A stretch of DNA of 64,000 nt from Anaeramoeba flamelloides (taxonomy: Eukaryota > Metamonada > Anaeramoebidae): NCBI GenBank assembly GCA_027625915.1, contig JANTQA010000029.1:1674001-1738000 (forward strand). The letters are read 5' to 3'. The notes under the pieces were generated by a model, which saw nothing but the letters and a program-made list of their open reading frames with translations, ran no database searches and was not told the origin of the DNA. Shown here piece after piece: positions 1-24,662 of the stretch (positions are counted from its first letter, which is position 1; each line of letters starts with the position of its first letter). Both the position numbers and the translations under genes were made by a program.

Positions 1-311
1 CCAATTCAATCAATTTAAATCCATTAGAAATTTAGAATGGAATAAAGTTTCAAAAAATGATTAAAAGACTTTTCAATTTTATCCTTTGTCATAATTTTTT
101 TGAATATGTACTTTAATTGTTTTTTTTTTTTTCTATTGAGGGAAATTGACTATATGGTTTTAAAATTATTTTTTCAAAAATAATTTGAATAGATACAAGC
201 TGAATGGAGTTTAATTGGCGAAATGTATTTCAACAGAGACCGCGATTTTTGTAGTGTACATAATTTTCAAAATCATTTTTTTTTTGTTTTTTTATTTACT
301 TTTAATTTTCA
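1..311. other. Upstream flank of SPB1, no gene seen
   Basis: AT-rich sequence with T homopolymers leading up to the SPB1 start codon. A short open frame at 223-411 overlaps SPB1 exon 1 in the wrong frame and has no protein-like composition. No promoter element is recognisable with confidence. Confidence 0.6.
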
Positions 312-797
312 ATGGGACGTAAAAGAAAAAAAGGCTCAAAGGGACGACAAGATAAATATTATTATCTTGCAAGAGAACAAGGATATCGTTCACGTGCAGC
401 ATTTAAATTAATCCAGCTTAATAAGGAATTTGATTTCTTATCAAAATCTACAACACTTCTTGATCTTTGTGCTGCGCCAGGAGGATGGTAATAGAAATAC
501 AATTTTTTTTTAAAAATAATTTTTTAATATTTTATTACGTAATACTTTTCGAGTTATTGTGAATTACTCTTAAACACTAATTTTCATATTAAAACTAATA
601 ACCTCTCGACAAATAATAGGTTGCAAGTAGCGGCAAAATATATGCCTGTTAGTAGTTTAATAGTTGGGGTAGATCTTGTTCAAATGAAAAAAATACCAAG
701 ATGTAAAACAATAAAGTCAGACATTACAACTAAACACTGTAGACAAGAACTGAAAAAACATTTTAAAAATTATAAAATTGATGTGTAAAAACTTTCA

Positions 798-830
<33 letters not shown>

Positions 831-3431
831 TTACTTTCCTCTTCTCCTACCCCGTCCCCGATCTTTTGTTGCTTTACTCAAAAAGATTAACAAACTAAAC
901 AAAAAAAACAAATTTCTCAAAACAAAACCACAACAATATTAACTTCACATTATATCATTAATACTCAAAAATACCTACAACCAAAATAAAAACAAAATAC
1001 CACCAATAGTGTTCTTCATGATGGTTCGCCAAATGTTGGTTCAGCATGGGTTAAGGATGCGTATTCACAAAGTGAGTTAACATTAGTCGCCACAAAATTG
1101 GCGTGTGAATTTTTGAGGGTCGGTGGCATCTATGTCACAAAGGTGTTTCGCTCACAAGATTACAACAGTTTGCTTTGGGTATTTCATCAATTTTTTGAGG
1201 TTGTCACTGCCACAAAGCCAAGGGCATCAAGAACAACGTCAGCAGAAATTTATGTAATCTGCCGAGGCTATAAGGCACCAAAAAAAATCGATGATCGAAT
1301 GTTCGAACCAAAATACATTTTTAAAGAGATCGAGCAAGAGAAAAATGAAAATATTTTAAAAATGAAATTCAAAAAAAAAACACGTAACAGAGAGGGGTAT
1401 GAGGCAGGTGTACCTATGTCCCGAACAGTTAAAGTTTCAGAGTTTATTAACAGTAGTGAGCCAATTGCAATTATTTCAAAATATCATGTCTTATCCTTTG
1501 ATGATGAAGAATCGATTAGATACGCAGGCCACCCTGCAACCACACAAGCAATTAAGGCCTTGTGTAAAGATCTTAAAAGAATCGGAAAATACGATTTTAA
1601 ACTGTTATTAAAATGGCGTAAAAAAATTTTGGAAACAGAAAAATTAGTTAAAAATTTGTTGTTAAAAGAAAAAAGTGAAAATGAAAAAGAAAAACAAATC
1701 GAAGAAATAGAAGACGAGAACGAGAACGAGGATGAGGACGAGGACGAGGGCGAGGATGAAAAAGAAGAAGAAAACATTAATAAAGAAATTAAAGAAAAAT
1801 TGAGCTTTTTAGAGCTCTTAGACAAAAGAAGAGTAAGAAGAAAGAAAAAGAAAGAAAAGCAAATGAAAGTCAAATATCAAGAAAGGTTGGCTTATGGAAT
1901 GATCACACCGGCAGATTTGTTTGAAATTAATCAAGATCATCAACTTTTTAATTTAAAAACAGTCGAGTCTTCTCAAGATTTTGAGAAAATTTCCAAGGTC
2001 AAGGAATCTGAAATGAATAAGCAAGTGGGGAACATTAATGAATTATATGACGAACATTATGAAGAACAGGACGGCAATTATACAAATTCTGACAGTGAGG
2101 AGGACATTGCTTTTAAGCGGGATGATGATGAAGAAACAGATTTGTACAAGTTAGAAAAGGGATTGGATCGAATGTATAACGTGTACAAAGAAAATGTTAT
2201 GAGAAGGAAAAAGGCCAAAGGGCTATATGACGAAAACAGTAGACTCGCCAAAGAATACCAGCCACAGGTTTCTCAGAATTTTTGGGAAATTGAAGGGATG
2301 GTTGGTGAAGAATTTGAAAAGGAAAAATCAAAATTGCGATCAAAATCAAAACAGCTTTCAGATAATGACCAATTATCAAAGCCAGTTGGTGAAAGCAGTG
2401 ATAGCGATGAAGAGGTGCAAATAAACCCCCTAGTAGTTTCATTTGATGAAAGGGGCAAGGCCTCGGGCACTCAGAGAATTAAAGAAAAATGGTTTGATAA
2501 CCCGTTATTTGATGAAATTGATTCCGAAGACGAAACAGAAGAAATCCTGAAATTGGCACAAGAATATCGAGACAAAAAACAGAAATTGGATCGAAAAAAG
2601 TTAAAAGAAGAGCAATCAAAATTACAACAAATTTCCAAAGAATATGAAAAAATTAAATCTAAAAATAAAAAACAACAAGATGTGCCATCGAATACAAAAT
2701 TTAATAAAGATTCTGATTCTAGCGATGACGAATCTGATCAAGATGAAGAAAAAACTAGCAAGAAAAACGATCAGGAGAAAAAAAAAAAAGACCAGGACAA
2801 CAACGACGATAACGATCCAAATAAAATATCAAGAATTTACTTGAATCCAAAAGATCCGAAAACACAAAGAGCGTTAAGCTTAGGACCGCAATTGGTGAAC
2901 CAAAAATCGAAACGTAAATTAATTGATGAATCTTATAACAAATTTGCCTTTAATGATGACGACATACCAAGCTGGTTCAATGATGAGGAATCTGAACACA
3001 GAATTAGAACAAAGCCAATGGATAAAGACTTTATCATGGATCTCCAGCGCAGGGCAATGGAAATCAATGCCCGGCCAATTAAAAAGGTAATCGAAGCTAA
3101 AGCAAGAAAGAAAAGAAAACAAATGTTAAAACTGGAACAAATTCGTAGAAGGGCTACATCCATTTTAGAAAATAATGATCTCAATAATTATTCAAAATTA
3201 AGACAAATTCAAAAAATGTATGGCAGAGCAAAACAAAAACCAAAGGTTAATAAAATTTATATCGTCAGTAGCAAGGGTGGTGGTAAAACTACTTCAGGTA
3301 GAAAGAAGAAAGGCTTCCTCAACAGAGTCAAATCAGTTGACAAAAGAATGAAAAAGGACCAAAGAAATTCAAGAAATAATTCAAAGGGCAATACAAAAAG
3401 AAATTCTAGATATAAGAAAAGACGTAAATAA
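312..3431 (+). CDS. SPB1: Spb1-family 2'-O-ribose rRNA methyltransferase (FtsJ/RrmJ domain, Spb1 C-terminal domain)
   Basis: Three exons, 312-487, 620-784 and 1010-3431, join in frame to 2763 nt (920 residues, close to fungal Spb1 at about 840). The start [17 protein letters not shown] and the motif [14 protein letters not shown] are classic for the family. The SAM-binding loop [10 protein letters not shown] (about residues 50-59) is split by intron 1. The FtsJ catalytic tetrad is complete: K32, D118 (HDGSPNVG), K158 ([11 protein letters not shown]) and E193 ([11 protein letters not shown]). A long acidic/basic, Glu-Lys-rich middle follows, then a conserved C-terminal region around PSWFNDEE and a Lys/Arg-rich nucleolar-type tail. 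In yeast, Spb1 methylates the A-loop of 25S rRNA on nucleolar pre-60S particles, and the same role is inferred here. Introns are 132 and 225 bp. An AATAAA lies at about 3441, ten bases past the stop. The gene is convergent with RasGEF-A. Confidence 0.95.
488..619 (+). other. SPB1 intron 1
   Basis: 132-bp intron, donor gtaatag and acceptor aaataatag. It interrupts the Trp codon that ends the SAM-binding loop (phase 2), and splicing restores GGWLQVAAKY exactly as the family requires. Confidence 0.9.
785..1009 (+). other. SPB1 intron 2, with TTC microsatellite
   Basis: 225-bp intron, donor gtaaaaac and acceptor caccaatag, phase 2. It carries a TTC trinucleotide run at about 797-832. Splicing restores [12 protein letters not shown], the family's catalytic Asp motif. 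Confidence 0.9.
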
Positions 3432-5242
3432 TGATATATTAATAAAAATTAAAATTTTCATTTTTTATATTAAATTATTATTTTTATACATTTTTTTTTT
3501 TTTTTCCCTTTCTTCTCTTCTCTTCATTTTATATATTTCTTTTTTATCATTTTTTATTACAATTTATTTTTTAATAAGCAAATAAAAACATGAATAGAAT
3601 TTATTTTATTACTAAATATCACGCTTTTATTTTCAGTTTTATTTTTTTAAAGATTTGAAAAACTTTTTTTTTCTATCCATTTAATTTATGAACGAATTTA
3701 TTTTTCAAATCAAATTACTATATGTCCTTAATAAAATTAAGCACTATTTTTTTCTGATTAATATTTTTTGAAAACTTGCTTATAACTTAATTCCATTAAC
3801 CACTGGGATAAATTCTTTTAGAATCAAAACACTCTCAACTTTTGAATATCGAAAATATATTTTTGAAATTACTGAGCACTTTTTTATTTTTTTTTTGAAA
3901 AATTGGTGTTGAGAAAATTTGAAATCAAAGAATAAGTTAATATATTAAATTAGAATTTTTTTCTAGAGAGTTTATCTTATTAGTTTAACTTTTTTTTTAA
4001 TTTTACCATTTAAAAATAAAAAAAACATTTGAAGACCAAATTAGTGCCTTTTGTGAAAAGAAAATTCCCATAATTTAGAATTTGTTTTCGTAAATGAGTT
4101 AAAATAAGATGTATCTAAAAATATACATAATTTCAAATTTGAATTCAATCATTTTGACAAAAAATGTTTTCAAGAAAAAGTTGGTTGGAAACTTTATTTA
4201 TTTTTATTTTTTCATTTAGTTTTTTTAATTTTTTTAATGGAAGGTATTTGATCAGCTTTCCATTTTTAGTGTTTTTTGTGTTGTAGGGACATATGAATTC
4301 TTTTCAAGAAAAATCCAGTATTATTATGATTTTTGTTTATTTTTAAAGTTTTTATTTTAGAGAAATTTTTAATTTTAAAACAGTTTTTTATAATCTTTTT
4401 GAACTGTTTGTAAATTGAAATTTAACTTTTTATTTCAAGGGTACCTGTTTTATTGAGCAAATTAAACAAATTCACCCCATTTTAGCCACTAAACCAAATA
4501 ATTAGTGAAAAAATAATTCTCTAAATTTGTGAAATATTTTAGTATAAAGTTGTAATTAATAAAATTTCCCCTGAAAAAAAGTTATTTGTTAGTCTGTGTT
4601 TCAAAACACACATTAAAACACATTCTTTTTTAAAAAGTCCAAGTACAACTTATAATAATAATAATCAAAGCATATTTAAGGTTTTTTTTTCCCTCTGATG
4701 ATTTTTTTTCACCCTTAATTCATTTTTTTTTTTTTTTTAAAGCCAAGATATAGAGAAAATATTGAAAAGTGCATCAATTGCCCTTTATGTCAATTTTGTG
4801 AAAAAAATAATAGAATTTTTTTTTAAAAATTAAATTTAATTCTTTTGTATGTTCAAAAAAATTAAATTTAATTCTTTTGTATGTTCAAAAAAATTAAAAG
4901 TTCATTAGATCAAAAAAAAACTATCCCTAATTAATAATTCCACCTAATATACAAAAATTTCTTAATATTTCTCAATTTTATAAAATGGATTTTTGCAATA
5001 AAATTTCAGTACTTTTGATAATCACAGAAACCAATTTTTAATGATTAGAAATTTCAAATTGTTTATCATTCTTGATAAGTGACTTACTTTTGATAAATTA
5101 ATTTAATTTCCAATTTGAAGATAAAACCTGGAAAATAATTTACTAATAAAAAAAATGCGTCAACTGTCTAAAAATGACATAAATAATTTTATTTATTATT
5201 ACCTTAAAAGACAATTGATTTTTTTTTTTTATTTTAATAAAA
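3432..5242. other. Convergent intergenic region SPB1 / RasGEF-A
   Basis: 1.8 kb between the two gene 3' ends. It is AT-rich with many homopolymers. The only discrete structure I see is a perfect 32-bp tandem duplication at 4829-4892. No gene or RNA is recognised. Confidence 0.6.
4829..4892. repeat. Two-unit 32-bp tandem duplication
   Basis: The 32-bp unit beginning attaaatttaattctttt is present twice head to tail with no visible mismatch, which indicates a recent local duplication in intergenic DNA. Confidence 0.85.
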
Positions 5243-16871
<11,629 letters not shown>

Positions 16872-17515
16872 CTCTTGTTAGAAAAACTATTTTTTAAAAA
16901 TCAAAAAATGGTTTGTATTTTGGAAAAATTCAATTCCATCTTTTGATCACACCGTTACCTTTTGTGGGCCAATATTAAAAATGGTTCGAACATATTTTTA
17001 ATTGTAAACAAAACAAAAATGATTGTTTGAAATAAAATTTTTGGTACATTATGAGTTTTTTTGTTTCAATTCTTTTTTCAATTTATTTTAAGGGGAAAGT
17101 GTTAAGATAAAATTATCTAAAATTAGTGTATGTTATAATTGGGCGTAAATATTAATCCTGTCACTGGGTCCAAATGGCTCTAAAAAATCTATATCTAAAT
17201 ATTATTGAAAACTATTTTCTTCGATTTTGGATGAAGAATTACTATTAAAAATTTCCCAGATATTAAAAAAAAATTTTCATGAACAATCCAAATATAACTA
17301 TTTAAGAAAAAATAATTGTATTTTACGTAGCTAAAAACTAAGATTTAAGAACCCCCCCAAAAGTATTTTTATTTTTTTCATTTTTAAATATCAAGTTTTT
17401 ACTCAATAATTCTCATATAAAAACCTATTTATTGGTTACTTTCGTTTATATTTTTACAAAGAATGTTATCTTTTCATTATATATCAAAAATATACAAATC
17501 AAATAGAAAAATAGT

Positions 17516-18360
17516 GGGTGTTTGAAATATTCCCAAAAATACCCCAAAATTGAAAATATTAAAAAAATCTTGAATTACTTAAAAACATTTTTTGAAGAAC
17601 TTTGAGGAAACCCGAGTGTTCAGAAAGAAATATTAATGTAAAAATGACAATATTAATTTAAGATAAAATATTTTTATTCTGAATTTTCTTCCTTAAACCT
17701 TCTGAAAACTTTTAGGGGCTATTTGAGTATACTTGGATATGTTAGTACGTGTTAGACTAAGTATACATGTGTTTGTTTTATTTTTGGGTAAAGTATGCTC
17801 TGTTATAGGCTATATTACACTAAATTCTCTTATGGAGTGGAAAATTAAATCTAGATTTGTCTTGGGTTGCCTTGTGTAGGGTATCTGTAGGTGTATGATT
17901 AGATATTACTCATTTACTTATGAATTGTATTTAAGAGAACAACATTATGAGTAATGATCACAATTAGAAATTTACATTACAAAGACATTTTCTCTCCAAA
18001 GTTCTTAACTTTTAACAATGATCAGAAATTTTGTGGGCATCTAAAATAACAATTTCTTTCACATAAAATAACTTGAAAAAACTCAAAATTTGTAATTTTT
18101 CACATTAAGATATTTGAGTCAAAAAAAAAATTATTTTACAATTCTATATTTTAAACAACGTATATGTGCACCGGGGTATTCGGTGTTGTTCAAAAAGCGT
18201 TTTTTTGTGTTAAAAAAATTTGAAAGTATTTCCAATTATCGGGTATTTTTGGGAATATTTGATAGATTCCAAATAATCTCTATTTTAAATTATTTAATGT
18301 TTTGAATGAATTGAATTTATTTAGGTGTCAAATCTTGATTTTCACAAATTATGGAAAGAT
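17516..18360. repeat. Dispersed repeat family F, copy 1
   Basis: Begins gggtgtttgaaatattccca. A near inverted match, gggtatttttgggaatattt, occurs at 18240-18260, suggesting terminal or subterminal inverted repeats. It is alignable over about 800 bp with 57711-58610. No recognised protein. Confidence 0.65.
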
Positions 18361-20084
18361 ATTTTCCAAATTTGAAATATTCAGATTGTGGATTGAATGG
18401 AATTTTAAGTTGTAGCAAAATTTAGTTTTTTTTCTGAAATTCTTGGATTTTTTTAAAAATACTAGGATCATTATTAATTGATGAGATCAACTTTTTGTAA
18501 TATTTTACATATAGAATTTTTTTCAATAATTTCAGCATTTTAACACAAATAAAATTAAATTTTGATGGTAAAGGACTTTAATTTTGAACTATTCGTTGTA
18601 GTATTTAACCACTTAATTTGTTTTTAATTCAAATTTAAGATATTGGTGTTAAAATAATACATTGGATGGGGGGGGGGGGTCTTTTTAACTTTGGTTAAAG
18701 AAAATAACACAATGTATCAGCTTTGAATAACAATTTTGTCATTTTCCGAAAAGAAAATTAAAAAATATTTGAAATTATTCATAATGACCCAATATTTGGA
18801 GAAGAATAATAAGGTGTTTGGTTGAAAAAATATAATTTTTCATTCTTTAAAAAAGAATACTAATAAAATCAATCTTTTCATTTTGATGTTAATAATTATT
18901 TATTAAATTAAAAAATCGAAAAATGATTAATATTGTGGGGGGTTGAGGTCTTAGTTTTTGAAAGACTTTAATACCATTTTTTACTTTATAAATCTTTGAG
19001 TTTGGAAAATTAATTATAGCAAAATTTTACAAAATTCAAATTTTGAATAGCTATTATTATTAAAATATCCCATAATTCATTCTTCAATGATGTTTCCAAT
19101 AAATTTTACAAATTTGTGTTATATGTGTAAATCTTTTCATTAACATTTAATGATAAGAGACTTTAATTACTATTATTTTTAAAATTAATAAATCAAATTT
19201 TTATTTCAAGTCCTCAAAATCATATTTACTCATCTAATAGGATAAAAAAAAAAAAATAATTCAATTGTCTGTATTCTAAGCCCTTGATACAATATTTTCA
19301 AAATAAACTCTTCAAAAATTGTGACTGACCTAAAATAATAAATTAAAAAAAAAAACAATAATAGTTTTGTATTCAAGAACAATTAATAACTAAATCTGAT
19401 TTTTAATTAACTTTTAAGTCATTCTAAAAATATAATAACCTAATATATTAAAAATTAAAAAAAATATAACCAAAAACTAAAAAAAGTGAGTTACAATTTT
19501 TGAAATGAACCTTAACCGATTTTTATTTACTGAACTTTCACTGAGAAAAAAGTTGAACATAAAGATTTTTTATGAATTATTAAAGTCATTTTCAAAGACA
19601 TTACATACTCACAATTTTCATAGTGGTTATTTATCTTTTCATGGCTCTTTTTGATTTCCAAATGATCTTTTGAAAAAAAAAAAAAATAATGGAAATCAAA
19701 AAACAAAAAAATCAAAAAAAAAAGAAAGAGAAAAAGAAAAAGAAAAACAAAAGAAAAACAAAAATTTGCAAAAGTAAAAATAAAATTTGTAAAATTAGAA
19801 AAAATGATTCTGATCCAAAGATTTGAAAATATTTTTTTGTATAATGATATTGAGTAAAACCTCAAAACAACTTCCATTAACATTATAAAGTTAGTCAAAA
19901 TTTTTGAAATCTGTTTTGTTTTGTTTCAAATAACAGATTGGAAATCAAGTAATTACAAAGTTGGTTAACATTTAAACCAATAAAAATCTTTATTTGGCAA
20001 TGAGATAAAAAATTTGAAAAATGAAAAAATGAATTAAAGAATTTGCTAACTTTTCTTGGAATTTATCAATACTAGTTCTTGAAT

Positions 20085-20265
20085 TATAAATAAGGAAAAA
20101 AATTTCACCACATTTTCGGTATCCTTTTCCAATTATAAATAGAGTTCCCAAAGAAGTAAGCTGTAATTTGTGTTTGTAGTTTTATTCCAAAAAGGAAATT
20201 GAAAATGAAGTGAAAATTTTTTCAATTTATTACTTTAGATATTAGTTTTAGTTGAAAAAACACCA
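20085..20265. repeat. Decayed MITE A fragment
   Basis: Resembles 10490-10650 of MITE A: attttcac(c)cattttc, a central aaatagag and ggaaaatgaagtgaaaa. The ends are not recognisable. Confidence 0.5.
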
Positions 20266-20329
20266 AAGATCTTGGAAAAGGCAATTAACGATGATACCCT
20301 TAAAGTTTTATTTAACTCTTCTTTATTGT

Positions 20330-20900
20330 TCTTTTGAGTTACAGTGTTCAAAATAATTCGTGCATAACAATTATAATTCCTATTTCGCATTATAATACAA
20401 GCTTTTTTTTCTTCTTATTCCAAGGCAACATCCAATTTATTACCAAATAGATAACCAAAACTCTAATCAATTTTGAAAGTAAACATCAGGATATTTTCAG
20501 TAAAATTTAAATTAGGAATGCGATTAGAAGGAAATTTTTTCAAAATATTCTCAATTTTTTTGTAATTTTTTGTTTTTTTAGATAAAAATTTGATAAATAA
20601 TTAACTCTATTTTTTGAGATAAATTTTTCAATTTCATCCTTAATTTTTAGAATTTCTATTTAAATAATAGAATTTAACTTGTAGAAATCAATACCATACT
20701 TGTTTAGGGTTTATTATTCGTTTCTTGGATCGGTTGATGTATCGGCCTTCGATAACAAAAAAACAACGCTTTTTATTTTGGAACATGGATTAAACTTTAC
20801 TGAAAGATTTAATCGACTTCAGTGGAGTATATTTGAGAAAGTAAATTTCAAGGATAACTATACTGATAAATTCAGATATAAGTAATAAAATTTTTTGTTC
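20330..20900. repeat. Dispersed element family IJ, partial copy
   Basis: Matches 54500-54960: cttcttattccaaggcaaca / cttcttgttccatttgaaca, ctaccaaatag, aaatcaataccatacttgtt and gatcggttgatgtatcg. Frames equivalent to the 54319 open frame are broken here. A 61-codon open frame at 20700-20885 is in a different register and is not recognised. Confidence 0.55.
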
Positions 20901-21943
20901 AATTTCACATTTTTGTTATCTTGGAGCACCACTTTTAAAACAACACCATAGAAAGAACCTTTTGAAGGCCAACTAATTTTATAAAGTTTCTACACATTTA
21001 GATCAATAGAAAATGCTTTATTCAAAATGTTTTAAGAAAATATGAAAAAGGAAAAAGAAGTAAAAATTTTAAAGATATTTCTTTGAATTTATCAGTAATA
21101 AATTTTAAATAGCAATTTGAAATAAATACCACTAATCTGATTTACTTTATCGCGTGGCTCACTTTAATTTTCAACAAATCGATGATCAGGTCAATTCACT
21201 AAAAGTGCCTTAAAAACAATAATAAAAACTTGTTGTTTGTTTACTTGGCTCAACTTGACTATTTCTCATTTCAATAATCACGATGTTTTTCTAAAACCCT
21301 TTTAATGCTTTCTTGAGTTGGGGGCATTTACTTCTCTGTTTCGCTCCAATTGAAAGAAGTGAAAAACTTTTTAATAATTTCTCATCAAATTATTGTACTT
21401 TCTACAAAGGATTATTTACAAGTAGAGTTAAATTTGGCAATGTCAAAATGGAAAGCCTTTCTTTGAATGGTGTGTAAAAATAAATTCAATTGGTACACCG
21501 TTTCATAACCTGTGGTATGGGGTACAAAAATAAACCATTCCCCAAAAAAAGAAAAAACATTGAGAAAATATTAATCAGTTTTCTTAATTGATCTTTTGAA
21601 TTAATTATTGAGTCATCCAAGGTGAGTTGTTAGAATATTATTTCAATGTCTAACACATTGTTTGATTTGAGATATTTTTCTTTAATTTAGAGAACTAATT
21701 TTTTAAAAAAAAAAAAAAAAAAAAAAAATTTCAAGGTAAAGAAGAAACCAAATTACAATTTTGAGTCAAAACAAAATCTAAAGTTAGATAAAATTAAATC
21801 TTTTTCAACTTTTTATTTTTTAAATTTTATTTGCCAAATTTTTTGGTTTTTTTGAAAAAAAGAATTAACAAAAATTTGTTCTTTTTTCAGAAAAGAAATA
21901 ATTTCCGAACAAACTTTTCTTTTTTCAAAAAAAAAATTGAAAA

Positions 21944-24662
21944 ATGAAGACAGCTTCACTGGGATCAAAAGAAGATCCAAGGAAAATCTCAAGGAGTCCA
22001 ATTTTAAATGAAGAAATTCCAACTTTTGGGACCAATTTACCACAAGTTTTCACACATCCTTGCAAGGACACCAACATTTTTAATTTCCAACTGAACGAGG
22101 AATCGATTACGTTTGATTTAAATAACTTAAATTTCGAGAATGAAGAATGGAACCCGTTCCACCAAGCAAATGAAATTGAGATGGGATCGATTGAAGAAAA
22201 CGAACTCAACAATTTGCTAACTGCAAACAATTACATCACACCAATTTCGACGAACAATAATTCAAACATTGGTGTTATTTCTAAAATTAATCTCGAGCCG
22301 ATCATGATCGAAAGGAACTGTGAACAGAAAACAACATGGTTAGCTGCTGACGAGAAACTCGATCTCTTCATTGATCCACAACAAATTCCACTTGAAGAGA
22401 AGCCACCAATTGAAATTGTACCAAGGCAGAAAGACAGAAAAAATAATTATTGTGGAACTGAAAATGAAAATTGCATTGCCAATAATGATCACGATTACCA
22501 TAATGAAATTGGCCATGATCACCATTACGAGAATGAAAATGAGAATGAAAATGAGAATGAAAACGAAAATGCGAAAGAGAATGAAGAAAACGGAAATAAA
22601 ATCAAAAATAAAAAAAAAAAAAAAAGAAGAAAAAAAAAAAAAAAAAAAAAAAACGGAAAGAACAACAAAAACGGAAAAAATGGAAAGAAAGGAAAGAAAG
22701 GAAAGAATGGAAAGAAAGGGAAGAAAGGAAAAAGCGAAAAGAAAGAAAAGAAAGATAAGGAAGGGAAAGAAGGAAAAAAAGAAAAGAAGGAAAAAAAAGA
22801 AAAAGCAGGAAAAGACAACAAAAATGGTGTTCACGGAAAGAAAGGAAAGAATACAAAAAAAAAAAACGCAAAAAAAAAAAAAAAAAAAAAAAAAAAGAAA
22901 GAAAAACCGAACAAAAAAGCACTCCATCAAAACAATCAAAACAATCAAAGAAGAAAATCCTTATCTTGTGCGATCGCGATCTGTTGAATCCTTACTTATT
23001 GAGACAAGGAATTCATTGAAGATGCTAAGCATCACCGACAAGAGCACAAAGTCGATCAAATCAGGCAAAAACAAAAAAACGAAGAAGTCCAAAAAAACGA
23101 AACGAGCCCGAAAAAGTAGTGTTCCGCAAAAGAAAATCAAACTTGCGACAAGAAGGAGAAGAGAAACCGAAGATGACATTGTCCTAGATTTATTTCTTAA
23201 AAAGAAAATTGCGGAGGTCAAGAAATCACTGAATAAGACGATAAGACCTGTCAAGCCAATAAAGGAGGCAAAACCGACCAAGTCTAAGAAAAAAAAGAAA
23301 AAAAAGAATAAAGGAAACAAAAAAAATAACAAGAAAATGAAAATCGAAAAAACAGACAATCCAGAAAAGGCAAACAAAACGGAAAAATTGACGAAAATAG
23401 AAAAAACAGACAAAGCCGAAAAAATCAAACGAACAAAAAAAAAAGGAAAAAATGGAAAAAAGGGCAAATCAAAAAACAAAAAAAATAATAAGAAAATGAA
23501 CGGGGGATCCATTAGAAAAAGGAATAGATCACCAATCCCGTTCCAATACACAAATTTCCAGATTCCCAAAGATTCCTCTCCCAAAAAGAAAAAAAAAAAG
23601 AAAACAAAAACAAAAAGAACCACAGCTAAAAGCCTTAAAAACAGCAAATCCTTAAAATCTATCAAAGCCACGAAATCAACCAAAAACGCGAAATCAGCAA
23701 AAGCACCAAGGAATTCGAGATCAACAAAAAAAGCACCAAGGGATTCCATCAAATCTAGATCACCAAAAAGGCACTCTAAAAGTTCCAAATCGCCAAAAAG
23801 AAATGCGCAGACCATTGGTAATAATAAACCCACCAAATCTTTCAATTCAAATTCCGCAAATACAAAAAATTCAACCACAAAATCATCAAAAAAAAAATCA
23901 ACAAGGAATTCGAGATCACCAAAAAGGTCTTCGAGAAATTCCTTAAAATCCAGATCACCAAAAAGGCCCTCTAAAAATTCCAGATCGCCAAAAAGAAATG
24001 CGCAGACTATTGGCAATAATAAAGCTATCAAATCTTTAAATTTAAACGCAACAAATACAAAAAATTCAACCACAAAAAGATCATCAAAAAAATCAACAAG
24101 GAATTCAAGATCACCAAAAAGGTCTTCGAGAAATTCCAAAAATTCCAGATCACCCAAAAGATCACCAAGAATAAATTCAACAATAAAGTTTCGGAGTAAA
24201 TCGAATATGAGACGAAACCCGCTAGAAAAAGATAATTATGATAATGATAATGATAATGACAATGAGAATGAGAATGAGAATGATAACGATAATATTAATG
24301 ATAATGATAATGAGAACGTCAATATCAATGAAATTGTAATGACAGAAATTAAAAGTTTCAAGTTAGTTTATGGCAAAAAAAAGATGATTAAAAATTCGAA
24401 AAAAAAAAAAAGAAAGAAAAAAAAGAAAAGAAAAAGATTAAGAATTGGTGAGCATCCGAAAAGTGTACTTGAAAATTGGTTTCAAGAAAATTACGATGGT
24501 GAAACAATACCATACCCCAATTTAAGAACTAGAAACGGCTTGTCTTTTACCACTGGCGTTTCTGAGTTGAAAATACAAAAATGGTTCCGTCAACGAAGAC
24601 GGATTGAAAAATCCAAACAATCTAAAAATGAAAAAAATGAAAAAAATCAATTCAATAATTAA
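21944..24662 (+). CDS. TALE-1: Lys-rich TALE homeodomain protein, reading frame broken at a poly-A tract
   Basis: The first frame starts at ATG 21944 (MKTASLGSKEDPRKIS) and stays protein-like through Asn/Glu repeats and GKKGK repeats to 22987. A second frame, open from before 22371 to the stop at 24662, carries the rest: SRSP-rich repeats, an Asp/Asn repeat, and a C-terminal TALE homeodomain at about 24440-24618. The homeodomain shows helix 1 (VLENWFQENY), the TALE loop residues PYP, and recognition helix IQKWFRQRRRIE. The two frames differ by one base, and the likeliest switch point is the poly-A tract near 22871-22896, either an assembly indel or a real frameshift. The product would be about 905 residues: a nuclear, probably DNA-binding regulator with long disordered basic arms. 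Homeodomain position 51 is Gln instead of the near-invariant Asn, as in TALE-2. Confidence 0.8.

Larger units (their letters stand above)
16872..21943. other. Divergent intergenic region RasGEF-A / TALE-1
   Basis: Five kb containing family F copy 1 (17516-18360), a G10 run (about 18669), a decayed MITE A (20085-20265), a family IJ part (20330-20900) and an A26-type homopolymer just after 21700. The antisense open frame at 19527-19898 is Phe-rich homopolymer sequence. I see no host gene. Confidence 0.6.

Noticed and set aside
223-411. 62-codon open frame at the left edge
   Set aside because: Overlaps SPB1 exon 1 in another frame; SPB1 starts at 312 with a family-typical N-terminus.
22340-24157. 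Long minus-strand Phe/Leu/Ser-rich open frames (22340-22948, 22525-22821, 22602-22922, 22961-24157)
   Set aside because: They are antisense images of the Lys-rich TALE-1 coding sequence; composition is fully explained by poly-A on the other strand.
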